A stretch of 64,000 nucleotides of DNA from Rhodobacteraceae bacterium WFHF2C18 (GTDB lineage: Bacteria; Pseudomonadota; Alphaproteobacteria; Rhodobacterales; Rhodobacteraceae), in assembly GCA_002166865.1 (NCBI GenBank), contig NHTQ01000002.1, positions 310,001-374,000 on the forward strand. The letters run 5' to 3'. Under the pieces are notes generated by a model. The model did no database searches. It had not been told where the DNA came from and saw only the letters and a list, made by a program, of their open reading frames with translations. A program made the position numbers and the translations under genes. Positions 45,491-54,180 of this stretch are shown one piece after another (within the stretch, counting starts at the first letter, position 1; each line of letters starts with the position of its first letter).

Positions 45491-46114
45491 TCAGGTCGCG
45501 CGTGCGCCTTGGCTGCGCAGTGCGTCCTTGACGGCCTCGAAGCGGCCCGGTTCGGTCGTGGCGATGGCGTCGGGGACGAGATCCACCTCGTAGCCGCGAT
45601 TGAGCGCGGCCTGAGCCGTGCGGGCGACGGTACGCGCGCCATCACGTCCTGCGACCCGCAGGCGCCCGACCCGCAGGACTTCCAGCAGGCTGTCCAACTC
45701 GCCCGTGGCGAAACCGTCTTCGGCGTGTTTGATGACCACGTGATCCGCCATCCCGTGAAAAGGCGGCGCCAGTTCACGGCTACCGTCGCCGCGGCAAAGG
45801 GGATCGTGGTGCAGTAGGCAAGCCACCAAGCGTGTCCCGGGGCCGCGCCATTCCTGGCGCAGGGCGATGACCGGCTGGTCGCGATGCCGGGCCAGGGTCA
45901 CTTCGCGGGACACCGCGGCCTCGACGCGCTGGCGCGCCGCGACGTCGTGGCATCGGTCCGTCCAGTAAGCGCCCTGCAGGTCCACAAGCACCAAGGCCGT
46001 GCCGGGGCGTGGCGCGATGCGCGGCCCCTCGCTGACTCGCACGATGTGCCGGGCGCTCAGCCACAGCCAGATCGCCGTCAGCCCGACGATCAGGAACACC
46101 CCCGCCCAGATCAT
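45491..46114 (-). CDS. Membrane-anchored isochorismatase-fold protein lacking the nucleophile Cys
   Basis: 207 residues. Residues 2-20 form a single membrane span (MIWAGVFLIVGLTAIWLWLS). The cysteine-hydrolase fold follows: ALVLVDLQGAYW with the first acid, then VIALRQEWRGPG, and the last core segment GRDGARTVARTAQAALNRGY. In active members that last segment reads like TDVC-V, but here the Cys position is Thr. Catalytic function is therefore doubtful. Divergent from the RamA-like gene. The start is uncertain by a few codons. Confidence 0.7.
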   Translation of the reverse strand: MIWAGVFLIVGLTAIWLWLSARHIVRVSEGPRIAPRPGTALVLVDLQGAYWTDRCHDVAARQRVEAAVSREVTLARHRDQPVIALRQEWRGPGTRLVACLLHHDPLCRGDGSRELAPPFHGMADHVVIKHAEDGFATGELDSLLEVLRVGRLRVAGRDGARTVARTAQAALNRGYEVDLVPDAIATTEPGRFEAVKDALRSQGARAT

Positions 46115-46309
46115 TTCGCGACGGCCCACCGCTGCGTCATCATCCCGCCCCGTCCATTCGAGCCCGCCTCTTACCTCGGCGGCCTCGGGCCAGCAAGCCC
46201 GGTGCCACGATTGACGCTCCGCCGCCATTTTCTGACGGTTGCGGACTGGTTCGGTGCCGGCAGGTGTCTATCTTGGCGCGACAGGACGCCGGACACGCGA
46301 GGTATACCG

Positions 46310-48355
46310 ATGACGCAAGAACCGCTCGTGGTCTTCACCCCCTCGGGGAAGCGGGGCCGATTCCCGAAAGGCACGCCGGTTCTCACCGCGGCCCGCCAGT
46401 TGGGCGTGGATCTCGATTCGGTCTGCGGGGGGCGCGGTATCTGTTCCAAGTGCCAGGTGACCCCAAGCTACGGCGAATTCTCCAAGCACGGCGTGATCGT
46501 GCGCGAGGACGCCCTGTCAGAGTGGAACAAGGTCGAGGAACGCTATGACCAGAAGCGCGGGCTGAAGCCCGGCCGCCGGCTGGGATGCCAGGCGCAGATC
46601 ATGGGCGACGCGGTGATCGACGTGCCGCCCGAATCCCAGGTCCACCGCCAGGTGGTGCGCAAGGCCGCCGCGACCCGGGTGATCGAGATGGACCCGGCCA
46701 CGCGGCTATACATGGTGGACGTGGCCGAGCCGGACATGCACGAGCCCTCGGGCGACCTGCAGCGGCTGGAACGCGCCCTGCGCACGCAGTGGGACGTCCC
46801 GGCGATCCGCTGCGACCAGACCATGCTGGCCAAGCTGCAGAAGGTCCTTCGCAAGGGCGGATTCCGCGTGACGGTCGCGTTGCATAAATCCCATGCCGAC
46901 GAGGTCGCGCGCCTTGTCGAGGTTTGGCCCGGACTGCACGAAAGCGGGCTCTACGGGCTTGCGATCGATGTCGGTTCGACGACCGTCGCCGCCCATCTCG
47001 CCGACCTCGACACCGGCGAGGTGAAGGCCAGTTCGGGCATCATGAACCCGCAGATCCGTTTCGGCGAGGATCTGATGAGCCGGGTGAGCTACGCGATGAT
47101 GAATCCCGGCGGCGAGGCGGAGATGACGGCCGCCGTGCGCGATGCCATCGATACCCTGGCCGGGGAAATCGCGAAGGAGGCCGGCATCGACCCACAACTC
47201 ATCGTCGAGACGGTCTTCGTCTGCAACCCGGTCATGCATCATCTGCTTCTGGGGATCGACCCGGTGGAACTGGGCCAGGCCCCCTTTGCGCTGGCCACTT
47301 CGGAAAGCATCTCGATGCCGGCGCGCGAGCTTGACCTTCACACCATAAACCCGCGGGCGCGCGCCTACATCCTGCCCTGCATCGCCGGCCACGTGGGCGC
47401 CGACGCCGCCGCCGTGGCCCTGTCCGAGGAGCCGGGGAAATCCGAGGATCTGGTGCTGATCGTGGATGTCGGGACGAATGCCGAGATCATCCTGGGCGAC
47501 CGCGACCGGGTATTGGCCTGTTCCTCCCCCACCGGGCCGGCCTTCGAAGGCGCGCAGATCAGTTCCGGCCAGCGTGCGGCGCCGGGCGCCATCGACGCAA
47601 TCCGCATCGATCCCGAAACCAAGGAGCCGCGCTTTCGCGTGATCGGCAGCGACAAGTGGTCGGACGAGGTCGGCTTTGCCGAGGAAACGGCGGCCATCGG
47701 CATCACCGGCATCTGCGGCTCGGGCATCATCGAGGCGGTGGCCGAGTTGCGCATGGCAGGGCTGATGGACGAGTCGGGCTTGATCGGCTCGGCCGAGGCC
47801 ACCGGCACGTCCCGCTGTGTGGCCGAGGGGCGCACCAACGCCTACCTCATCCACGACGCCACGGCCGAAGGCGGTCCGCGCATCATGGTCACGCAGGGCG
47901 ACGTACGCGCCATCCAGCTGGCCAAGTCCGCGCTTTATGCGGGCGCGCGGCTGCTGATGGACGAACGCGGCGTCGACCGGGTGGACCGCGTGGTGCTTGC
48001 GGGGGCCTTCGGCGCGCATATCAGCCCCAAGCACGCGATGGTGCTGGGCATGATCCCGGATGCGCCGCTGGACAAGGTGACCAGCGCCGGCAACGCCGCC
48101 GGCACCGGCGCGCGCATTGCGCTGTGCAACGTCGCCGCCCGGGTCGAGATCGAACGCGTGGTCCGCGAGATCACCAAGGTTGAAACCGCGATCGCGCCCA
48201 GGTTCCAGGACCATTTCGTCGCCGCCAATGCCATCCCGCACAAGACCGATCCGTTCCCCGAACTGGCCAGGATCGCGCCGCTGCCCCCCGTCGCGTTCAA
48301 CGTTGGCGGCGAGGGTGAGGAGGGCAGCCGCCGCCGGCGCCGGCGCAAGGCGTGA
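46310..48355 (+). CDS. RamA-like corrinoid-reactivating protein ([2Fe-2S] plus ASKHA/DUF4445)
   Basis: 681 residues. An N-terminal plant-type ferredoxin domain has Cys39, Cys45 and Cys48 in CGGRGICSKC and Cys93 in LGCQAQ. A middle segment leads to the ASKHA ATPase part with YGLAIDVGSTTVAAHLADL, LVLIVDVGTNAEI and VVLAGAFGAHIS. Such proteins reductively reactivate oxidised cobalamin in methyltransferases. Rhodobacterales with split MetH use a RamA-like protein for this, which fits the metF/MetR genes about 7 kb away. A basic tail closes it. Confidence 0.85.
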   Translation: MTQEPLVVFTPSGKRGRFPKGTPVLTAARQLGVDLDSVCGGRGICSKCQVTPSYGEFSKHGVIVREDALSEWNKVEERYDQKRGLKPGRRLGCQAQIMGDAVIDVPPESQVHRQVVRKAAATRVIEMDPATRLYMVDVAEPDMHEPSGDLQRLERALRTQWDVPAIRCDQTMLAKLQKVLRKGGFRVTVALHKSHADEVARLVEVWPGLHESGLYGLAIDVGSTTVAAHLADLDTGEVKASSGIMNPQIRFGEDLMSRVSYAMMNPGGEAEMTAAVRDAIDTLAGEIAKEAGIDPQLIVETVFVCNPVMHHLLLGIDPVELGQAPFALATSESISMPARELDLHTINPRARAYILPCIAGHVGADAAAVALSEEPGKSEDLVLIVDVGTNAEIILGDRDRVLACSSPTGPAFEGAQISSGQRAAPGAIDAIRIDPETKEPRFRVIGSDKWSDEVGFAEETAAIGITGICGSGIIEAVAELRMAGLMDESGLIGSAEATGTSRCVAEGRTNAYLIHDATAEGGPRIMVTQGDVRAIQLAKSALYAGARLLMDERGVDRVDRVVLAGAFGAHISPKHAMVLGMIPDAPLDKVTSAGNAAGTGARIALCNVAARVEIERVVREITKVETAIAPRFQDHFVAANAIPHKTDPFPELARIAPLPPVAFNVGGEGEEGSRRRRRRKA

Positions 48356-48436
48356 CGAAGCCGGGCTCGCCATCTTGGCGAAACCCCCGGCGAGCGCGCC
48401 GGCGCCCCGTTTCAAGGATGTGATCCGCGGCAAGCC

Positions 48437-49174
48437 TCAGGTGTTCGAACTCCAGAAGCAGCGGTCGAAATCGACGTATTTCAGCATGTCCTCGGTGCGG
48501 CCCACCGGCACCAGCCGCGAGCATCCCTCGAAGGCATCCTCGGAGTCATAGACGGACACCACGCCGCGCGCGTCGCTCTTGCGCGTCTCGATGCAAAGCC
48601 GTTCCCCGGGCGCCAAGGTGGTGACCTGGCGCTCTGCACCCTCGGCCTCGGCGGCGAAGACATGCGTATGCGTGTCGCGGTTGCGCACGCAAAGCTCGGT
48701 CGAGGCGGTCTGGACCGGCTCGGCGGGAATCGGGGCTTGGGCCGCCTCCTGCCCGCTTTCGTTGAAGGTCGCGAGATAGGCGATCACGTCGCGCCGGTCC
48801 TGCTTGTCACGCAATTGGAAGGCCATCTTGGCCCGCGCGCTGTCGTCGCCCAGATAGGCGCGCAGGAAATCCGTGGGTCCCGCAAGGTATTCGAAAAGCG
48901 TTTCTTCCGACCACACCAGCCCGGCCTCGCCGGCCGCGACCATGGCGTCGGAATAGTCGAACCCCGCGTGGCGGCCGGCCTGCCGCCCCACGACGCCGGT
49001 CAGGGGCGGGCCCACGCGGATGTCCGCTTCGGGGCCGATCTCGTGGCAGGCGGCGCAGCGGTTGAATACCTCTTCGCCCCTTTCGGCATCCTGGGCCAAT
49101 GCGCCCGGGGCTGTCAGTGCCCAAAGCCCGGCGATCAAGGTGACGAAAGGGGAGGTCGTGCTGCGGCGCGTCAT
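48437..49174 (-). CDS. Periplasmic class I cytochrome c with an extra C-terminal domain
   Basis: 245 residues. A signal peptide (to about residue 27) precedes one c-haem site CAACH (Cys40-Cys43-His44), with a Met ligand candidate in RAKMAFQLRDK. From about 155 an unassigned domain holds four Cys (LCVRN, LCIET, GCSRL, RCFW), which could form two disulfides. Related to cytochrome c-550/c2-type carriers. The role of the added domain is unknown. Divergent from the P460 gene. Confidence 0.82.
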   Translation of the reverse strand: MTRRSTTSPFVTLIAGLWALTAPGALAQDAERGEEVFNRCAACHEIGPEADIRVGPPLTGVVGRQAGRHAGFDYSDAMVAAGEAGLVWSEETLFEYLAGPTDFLRAYLGDDSARAKMAFQLRDKQDRRDVIAYLATFNESGQEAAQAPIPAEPVQTASTELCVRNRDTHTHVFAAEAEGAERQVTTLAPGERLCIETRKSDARGVVSVYDSEDAFEGCSRLVPVGRTEDMLKYVDFDRCFWSSNT

Positions 49175-49358
49175 GGGGCGGTCTCCAACGTGGTAACGGC
49201 GCCAATGGTCGCGGATCTTGGGCCGTCCGGTCAAACGTCGATGGCTGACAGACTTACACGAACGAGTGAGCCTATCGTGACCCCGCGGGAGCGATGGAAC
49301 CGCTAGGCTTGGATTGCGATTTGGTTTCAGAGCTTGAGAAGCAAGAGGAGGAATTGAA

Positions 49359-49907
49359 ATGAAAACGGCACTCACAGGGGGGCTTGCCGGGCTGGTCGTC
49401 GCCGCGACCGCCGCGCTGGCGCAGGACGCTCCCTTCGGCACCGACAAGGATCAGGCCTATGCTGACAAGGTCTGGGCAACCATGGAAGAGATGAACCTTG
49501 CCGGCGACGGCATGCTGCGCACCTTCCCCTACGAGGGTGTGGCGCCGCACGGGATGATGCTTGAGACGCTTTATACCACCGCTACCGTGGACGGCCATAC
49601 CGGCGATCTGGTCATCAAGCGGAACTACGGCCCCGAGGGGGTCAGCAAGAACGACGTGTTGTCCAATCCAGACAAGCACCTCGGCGCGGTCACGATCATG
49701 TTCCGCCGCGAAGAGGGCTATGACCCCGACAACGCCAACTGGTTCTGGGCCAAGTACCTGCCCGACGGCTCGCTGGACAAGAACCCCAAGGGCATGAAAC
49801 TGGCCGGCAAGGTCGCCAAGGGCATGAATGCTGGCTGCATCGCCTGCCACGCCGGTGCCGGCGACGACATGCTGTTCACAACCGACCATCTCGGCGGGAT
49901 GGAATGA
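49359..49907 (+). CDS. Cytochrome P460 family protein
   Basis: 182 residues with a signal peptide (to about Ala21) and a C-terminal haem site CIACH (Cys160-Cys163-His164). The beta-rich body (LYTTATVDGHTGDLVIKRNY, AVTIMFRREEGYD, WFWAKYLPDG) fits the P460/cytochrome c'-beta fold. P460 enzymes oxidise hydroxylamine or bind NO. A cross-linking Lys cannot be confirmed by eye. Followed by a GC hairpin and tRNA-Gly. Confidence 0.82.
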   Translation: MKTALTGGLAGLVVAATAALAQDAPFGTDKDQAYADKVWATMEEMNLAGDGMLRTFPYEGVAPHGMMLETLYTTATVDGHTGDLVIKRNYGPEGVSKNDVLSNPDKHLGAVTIMFRREEGYDPDNANWFWAKYLPDGSLDKNPKGMKLAGKVAKGMNAGCIACHAGAGDDMLFTTDHLGGME

Positions 49908-49920
49908 CCGGCTCTGCCCG

Positions 49921-49945
49921 GCCCGCCCCGATGGCGGGCGGGCCT
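49921..49945 (+). terminator. Weak terminator after the P460 gene
   Basis: GCCCGCC (49921-49927) and GGCGGGC (49933-49939) pair around CCGAT; only a short TCTTCC follows, so efficiency is uncertain. Confidence 0.5.
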
Positions 49946-49995
49946 CTTCCCACTTGACCCGAAGCCGCGGATTGCCTATGTCGGCGGTCCAGTCA

Positions 49996-50069
49996 GCGGG
50001 TATGGTGAAAAGGTATCACGCGAGCTTCCCAAGCTTAAGTTACGGGTTCGATTCCCGTTACCCGCTCCA
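49996..50069 (+). tRNA. tRNA-Gly (anticodon CCC), CCA encoded
   Basis: The acceptor GCGGGTA pairs with TACCCGC, D-stem GTGA with TCAC, T-stem ACGGG with CCCGT around TTCGATT. The anticodon loop is TTCCCAA, giving CCC. The anticodon stem CGAGC/GCTTA has one C-A mismatch and one G-T pair. Discriminator T and genomic CCA follow. It reads GGG. Confidence 0.93.
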
Positions 50070-50142
50070 AATCTCCCAACGCATCGCTTCGCCTTCTGAG
50101 GCCCGTCATCCTGACGGGGCGCAACAGGCCCGCCTGGCCGGT

Positions 50143-50574
50143 CTATCCCCGGTCAAGTTTCGTGGACAGGTGGATCAGGCTTTCCGAGCCCTTCACGCCG
50201 CGCGACTCGCCAATGCGGTCAAGGGTGGCGTCCAGGGCTTCGGTGGTTGCCGCCTCCAGCCCGACGATGAGGTCGAACCGGCCGGAGGTGGTATGCACCG
50301 TCTTGACCTCCGGAAGCGATTTCAGCCGCGACAGCACCGCCGGCGCGCTTCGCGGTTCGATGCTGATCAGGGCGGTCGCGTGAAGGGGGGCGCGGGCCGC
50401 CTCCCCAAGGCGGACGGTATAACCCTGGATGATCCCGCTGGCCTCCAGCCGTTCCAGACGGGCCTGGACGGTGGTACGCGCAAGATCCAGCCGGCGCGCG
50501 AGCGTTGCCACCGGCAGGCGCGCATTTTTGGCCAGCAGATCAAGTAGGGCGCGGTCCGTTTCGTCTACTTGCAT
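50143..50574 (-). CDS. Lrp/AsnC family transcriptional regulator, divergent from the decarboxylase
   Basis: 143 residues. The wHTH (DETDRALLDLLAKNARLPVA, TLARRLDLARTTVQARLERL) is followed by a RAM domain (VKTVHTTSGRFDLIVGLEA). It is divergent from a PLP decarboxylase of the ornithine/lysine type, with an AT-rich gap of 108 bases. It is probably that gene's regulator, sensing a basic amino acid, by analogy with LysR/ArgP and Lrp systems. Confidence 0.92.
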   Translation of the reverse strand: MQVDETDRALLDLLAKNARLPVATLARRLDLARTTVQARLERLEASGIIQGYTVRLGEAARAPLHATALISIEPRSAPAVLSRLKSLPEVKTVHTTSGRFDLIVGLEAATTEALDATLDRIGESRGVKGSESLIHLSTKLDRG

Positions 50575-50600
50575 TTACTATCCGTCGATATGCCAATTAT

Positions 50601-50609
50601 TTGAGTCAA
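50601..50609. promoter_or_regulatory. AT-rich operator candidate TTGAGTCAA
   Basis: A near-palindrome with TTGA/TCAA arms in the centre of an AT-rich island (about 50590-50618), between the Lrp gene and the decarboxylase. Lrp-type regulators bind such islands; the site is tentative. Confidence 0.35.
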
Positions 50610-50682
50610 TATATGCGATGTGACACGTGGAATCGACGTGAATTTGCTGCAGCATCGGAGAAGAGCAGCAAGAGGCCATGTC

Positions 50683-51813
50683 ATGCGCGAAACCCCGAAC
50701 TGGCCCGATCCGGCCGCCCATATCGCCCGGCACCACCCGGACACGGCGCTTCTGTATTTCTGCCCGTCGGTCCTGCAGGCCACGGCGCGGCGGTTCCGCG
50801 CCGGGTTCCCGGGGCTGGTCACCTACGCCGTCAAGGCCAACCCCGGCGAGGAGGTGCTGGCCAACCTGGTGGCGGCCGGCGTGCGTGCCTTCGACGTTGC
50901 CAGCCCGCGCGAGATGTATGCGGTGCGCGCGGTCTGTCCCGACGCCGTGCTGCATTACAACAATCCCGTCCGGTCCCCGCAGGAGGTCGCGGTGGCCCGG
51001 GCGCTTGGGGTGGCCTCCTGCTCGGTGGATTGCCGGCGCGAGCTTGATAAGCTGTCGCCGCTGCCGCGCGAAACAGAGGTGAGCGTGCGGCTGGCTCTGC
51101 CCGTGACCGGTGCGGCCTACGATTTCGGTGAGAAGTTCGGGGTCGGGCCCGAGCGCGCCGCCGCGTTGCTGCGCGAGGTCGCGGTCCGCGGCTTCGTGCC
51201 CGCGCTCACCTTCCATCCCGGCACCCAGTGCGCCGACCCGGCCGCCTGGGGGGTCTACATTGCCGCCGCGGCCCGTGTCGCGCGTGCGGCCGGCGTGACG
51301 GTCGCGCGGCTCAATGTGGGCGGCGGCTTTGCCGCGCACCGCTGCGGGCCGGCGCCGGATCTGGAGGCGATCTTCGACCACATCGCGGCCCAGACGGCAC
51401 GGCACTTCGGCGATGCGGCGCCGCGGCTGGTCTGCGAACCCGGCCGTGCCATGGCGGCAGAGGCCTTCACCCTCGCTACCCGCGTCAAGGCGCTGCGCGA
51501 GACCGGCGCCATCTTCCTCAATGACGGGATCTACGGCGCGCTGACCGAGGCCCGCGACATCGGCGCGGGCGATCGCATCCGTGTTCTGCGCCCCGACGGC
51601 CACCCGCGCCATGGCGCGCCCGTCGACCGTACCGTTTTCGGCCCCACATGCGACAGCATCGACCGTCTGCCCGATCCGCTGCCCCTGCCGTCCGATATGG
51701 CCGAGGGCGACTTCGTGCTCTTCGATGGCATGGGGGCCTATTCGCGCAGCCTGACCACGCGTTTCAACGGCTACGGGTTGGGAGAGTCGGTGACGGTGGC
51801 GGCGCTGGACTGA
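50683..51813 (+). CDS. Ornithine/lysine/diaminopimelate-type decarboxylase (fold type III PLP)
   Basis: 376 residues. The PLP lysine Lys51 is in TYAVKANPGEEVL; FHPGTQCAD and LNVGGGFAAHRCG are the phosphate-binding parts. VCEPGRAMAAEAF and VFGPTCDSIDRLP, with the catalytic Cys, complete the active site of the dimer. It decarboxylates a basic amino acid, giving putrescine or cadaverine. The ATG at 50683 fits the family. Divergent from an Lrp regulator. Confidence 0.9.
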   Translation: MRETPNWPDPAAHIARHHPDTALLYFCPSVLQATARRFRAGFPGLVTYAVKANPGEEVLANLVAAGVRAFDVASPREMYAVRAVCPDAVLHYNNPVRSPQEVAVARALGVASCSVDCRRELDKLSPLPRETEVSVRLALPVTGAAYDFGEKFGVGPERAAALLREVAVRGFVPALTFHPGTQCADPAAWGVYIAAAARVARAAGVTVARLNVGGGFAAHRCGPAPDLEAIFDHIAAQTARHFGDAAPRLVCEPGRAMAAEAFTLATRVKALRETGAIFLNDGIYGALTEARDIGAGDRIRVLRPDGHPRHGAPVDRTVFGPTCDSIDRLPDPLPLPSDMAEGDFVLFDGMGAYSRSLTTRFNGYGLGESVTVAALD

Positions 51814-51882
51814 TCGGCTCTGGACACGGCCGCGGCGCGGGTTAGGCTCTGCCCCGAGTCACCCCGAGCAAGAGGCGCCTGC

Positions 51883-54180
51883 ATGGAAAAGTTCGGCAAG
51901 AGCCAGCCGGTCACACGGGTCGAGGATGCGCGGTTCCTGACGGGTCACGGCCGCTATATCGACGATATCGCGCCGCAGGACGCGCTGTTTGCCTATGTCC
52001 TGCGCGCGCCGGTGGCGCATGGCACGATCACGCAGTTGGATATAGACGAGGCCCGCACGGCGCCCGGCGTGCACCTCGTGCTTTCGGCTGCCGATCTGGC
52101 CGAGGCCGGGATCACGCAGGGCATGCCCGCCACGGTGGTGGACAATATCGACGGCTCAAAGGGGGCCGCGCCCCGGCGGCCGCTGCTGGCGGAAGGCCGG
52201 GTGCGGTTCGTTGGAGAACCGGTCGCGTTGATCGTCGCGGAAAGCCTGGCCGAGGCCCGCGACGCCGCGGAACTGGTGATGCTGGATATCGACGATCTGC
52301 CCGCGCACATGGACCTCGCCGCCGAGGGCGCACCCCTGCACGAGGAGGCGCCTGACAACCGCGCCTTCGAATGGGGCATGGGCGACGAGGCCGCGGTCGA
52401 GGACGCGCTGGCGCGCGCGGCGCACGTCGTGCGCATGGAACTGGTGGACAACCGCGTGATTTCCAACCCGATGGAGCCGCGCGGCGCCTTCGCGCAGGTG
52501 GAGGACGGCCGTCTTCACATCGCCGTCAACGGACAGGGCGTCTGGGGCACCAAGCGCAACGCGTCAAAGATCCTCGGGCTGCCGGCCGATGACATCCGCG
52601 TCACCACCCCCGATGTCGGCGGCGGCTTCGGGACCAAGGCGCCGGATTATCCCGAGACGTTCCTGGTGGCGATCGCGGCGCGCATGCTGGAGCGGCCGGT
52701 GCGCTGGATGTCCGAGCGCGGCGAGGCGATGATGAGCGACAACGCCGGCCGCGATCTTGTGCATGAGCTGACCATGGGCTTTGACGCGGACCACCGGATC
52801 ACGGCCTACCGCGTCGATACCATGTGCAACCTGGGCGCCTACAACAGTGCCTTGGCCCAGCCAATCCAGACCGTGCTGTTTTCCAAGGTGCTGATGGGCA
52901 CCTACGATGTTCAGGCGGCCTACATGCATGTCGAGGGGATCTATACCAACACCTGCCAGGTGGATGCCTACCGCGGCGCCGGCCGGCCCGAGGCCATCTA
53001 TGCGCTGGAGCGGTTGATGGACCGCGCCGCGCGCGAACTGGGCACCGACGTCTGGGAGTTGCACCGGCGCAATTTCATTCCGCGCGACAGTTTTCCCTAC
53101 GTGACCGCGACGGGCGAGACCTACGACGTGGGCGACTTCCGCCGCGTCCTGGACCGGGCCGAGGCGGAATGCGATCGCGCCGGCTTTGCCGCGCGGCGCC
53201 ACGAGAGCGCCGCGCGCGGCAAGCTGCGCGGGATGGGCCTGTGCTATTACATCGAGAGCATCCTCGGCAATCCGACCGAGACCGCCAGGGTGGCGTTCCA
53301 CGCTGACGGGACCGTGTCGATCTACGTGGGGACCCAGTCGAACGGGCAGGGGCACGAAACCGTCTATGCCCAGTTCCTTTCCGATCAGACGGGCATCCCG
53401 CGCGAATGCATCCGCGTCGTCCAGGGCGACAGTGACAAGATCGCCCGCGGCGGCGGCACGGGCGGGTCGCGTTCGGTGACCACCCAGAACACCGCGACCC
53501 TGGCCACCGTGGACAAGATGGTCGCGGCCTTCATCCACTATCTGGCCGAGAAGATGGGCGTTGCCCCCGACGATCTGAGCTTCGACGACGAGACGTTCCG
53601 CGCGCCGGGCTCGAACATGACGCCCACCCTGCTGGAAGCGGCCGGGATGGCGCGCGCGGACGGGCGCGAGGACCTTCTGGTGCACGAAGAGACCGATACG
53701 CTGCCGGGGCGGTCCTATCCCAACGGCGCGCATGTCGCCGAGGTCGAGGTGGATCCCGAGACTGGCGCGGTGACGCTGGAGCGTTACACGGTCGTGGACG
53801 ACTTCGGCAATCTCATCAACCCGTTGCTGGTGGAGGGCCAGGTGCACGGCGGCGTCGTGCAGGGCGTCGGCCAGGCCCTGAGCGAACGTGTGGTCTATGA
53901 CGAGGACGGTCAGCTTCTTACCGCCAGCTTCATGGACTACGCCATGCCCCGCGCAGGCGACGTGCCGATGTTTTCCTTTGCGACGGAGCCGGTGCCCTCC
54001 ACCGCCAACGTCATGGGCATGAAGGGCTGCGGCGAAGCGGGCACCGTTGGCGCCATGGCCGCCACCGCGAACGCGGTGGCCGATGCGCTGTGGGAGCGCG
54101 GGGTGCGGCAGGCCGACATGCCCTTCACGCCGCACCGCGTCTGGACGATGCTGAACGATGCAATGGCGCCGGTGGACTAG
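51883..54180 (+). CDS. Molybdenum hydroxylase large subunit, form II CoxL type (orphan)
   Basis: 765 residues. It starts with [21 protein letters not shown] and has the substrate motif AYRGAGR at 362-368, which marks form II CoxL-like proteins (form I CO dehydrogenase has AYRCSFR). [11 protein letters not shown] binds the molybdopterin cofactor, and Glu in [11 protein letters not shown] is the catalytic base. It needs a [2Fe-2S] small and an FAD medium subunit, neither of which is adjacent. It overlaps the next gene by 23 bases. The substrate is unknown. Confidence 0.9.
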   Translation: MEKFGKSQPVTRVEDARFLTGHGRYIDDIAPQDALFAYVLRAPVAHGTITQLDIDEARTAPGVHLVLSAADLAEAGITQGMPATVVDNIDGSKGAAPRRPLLAEGRVRFVGEPVALIVAESLAEARDAAELVMLDIDDLPAHMDLAAEGAPLHEEAPDNRAFEWGMGDEAAVEDALARAAHVVRMELVDNRVISNPMEPRGAFAQVEDGRLHIAVNGQGVWGTKRNASKILGLPADDIRVTTPDVGGGFGTKAPDYPETFLVAIAARMLERPVRWMSERGEAMMSDNAGRDLVHELTMGFDADHRITAYRVDTMCNLGAYNSALAQPIQTVLFSKVLMGTYDVQAAYMHVEGIYTNTCQVDAYRGAGRPEAIYALERLMDRAARELGTDVWELHRRNFIPRDSFPYVTATGETYDVGDFRRVLDRAEAECDRAGFAARRHESAARGKLRGMGLCYYIESILGNPTETARVAFHADGTVSIYVGTQSNGQGHETVYAQFLSDQTGIPRECIRVVQGDSDKIARGGGTGGSRSVTTQNTATLATVDKMVAAFIHYLAEKMGVAPDDLSFDDETFRAPGSNMTPTLLEAAGMARADGREDLLVHEETDTLPGRSYPNGAHVAEVEVDPETGAVTLERYTVVDDFGNLINPLLVEGQVHGGVVQGVGQALSERVVYDEDGQLLTASFMDYAMPRAGDVPMFSFATEPVPSTANVMGMKGCGEAGTVGAMAATANAVADALWERGVRQADMPFTPHRVWTMLNDAMAPVD

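Noticed and set aside
46706..48433. A 575-codon open frame opposite the RamA-like gene
   Set aside because: It mirrors the third-position GC of the real gene and shows no motif.
49996..50142. Genomic island integrated at tRNA-Gly
   Set aside because: No integrase, no repeated tRNA end, and flanking genes look native in composition.
51883..54180. Aerobic CO dehydrogenase
   Set aside because: The motif is AYRGAGR (form II), not AYRCSFR of true CoxL, and the partner subunits are missing.
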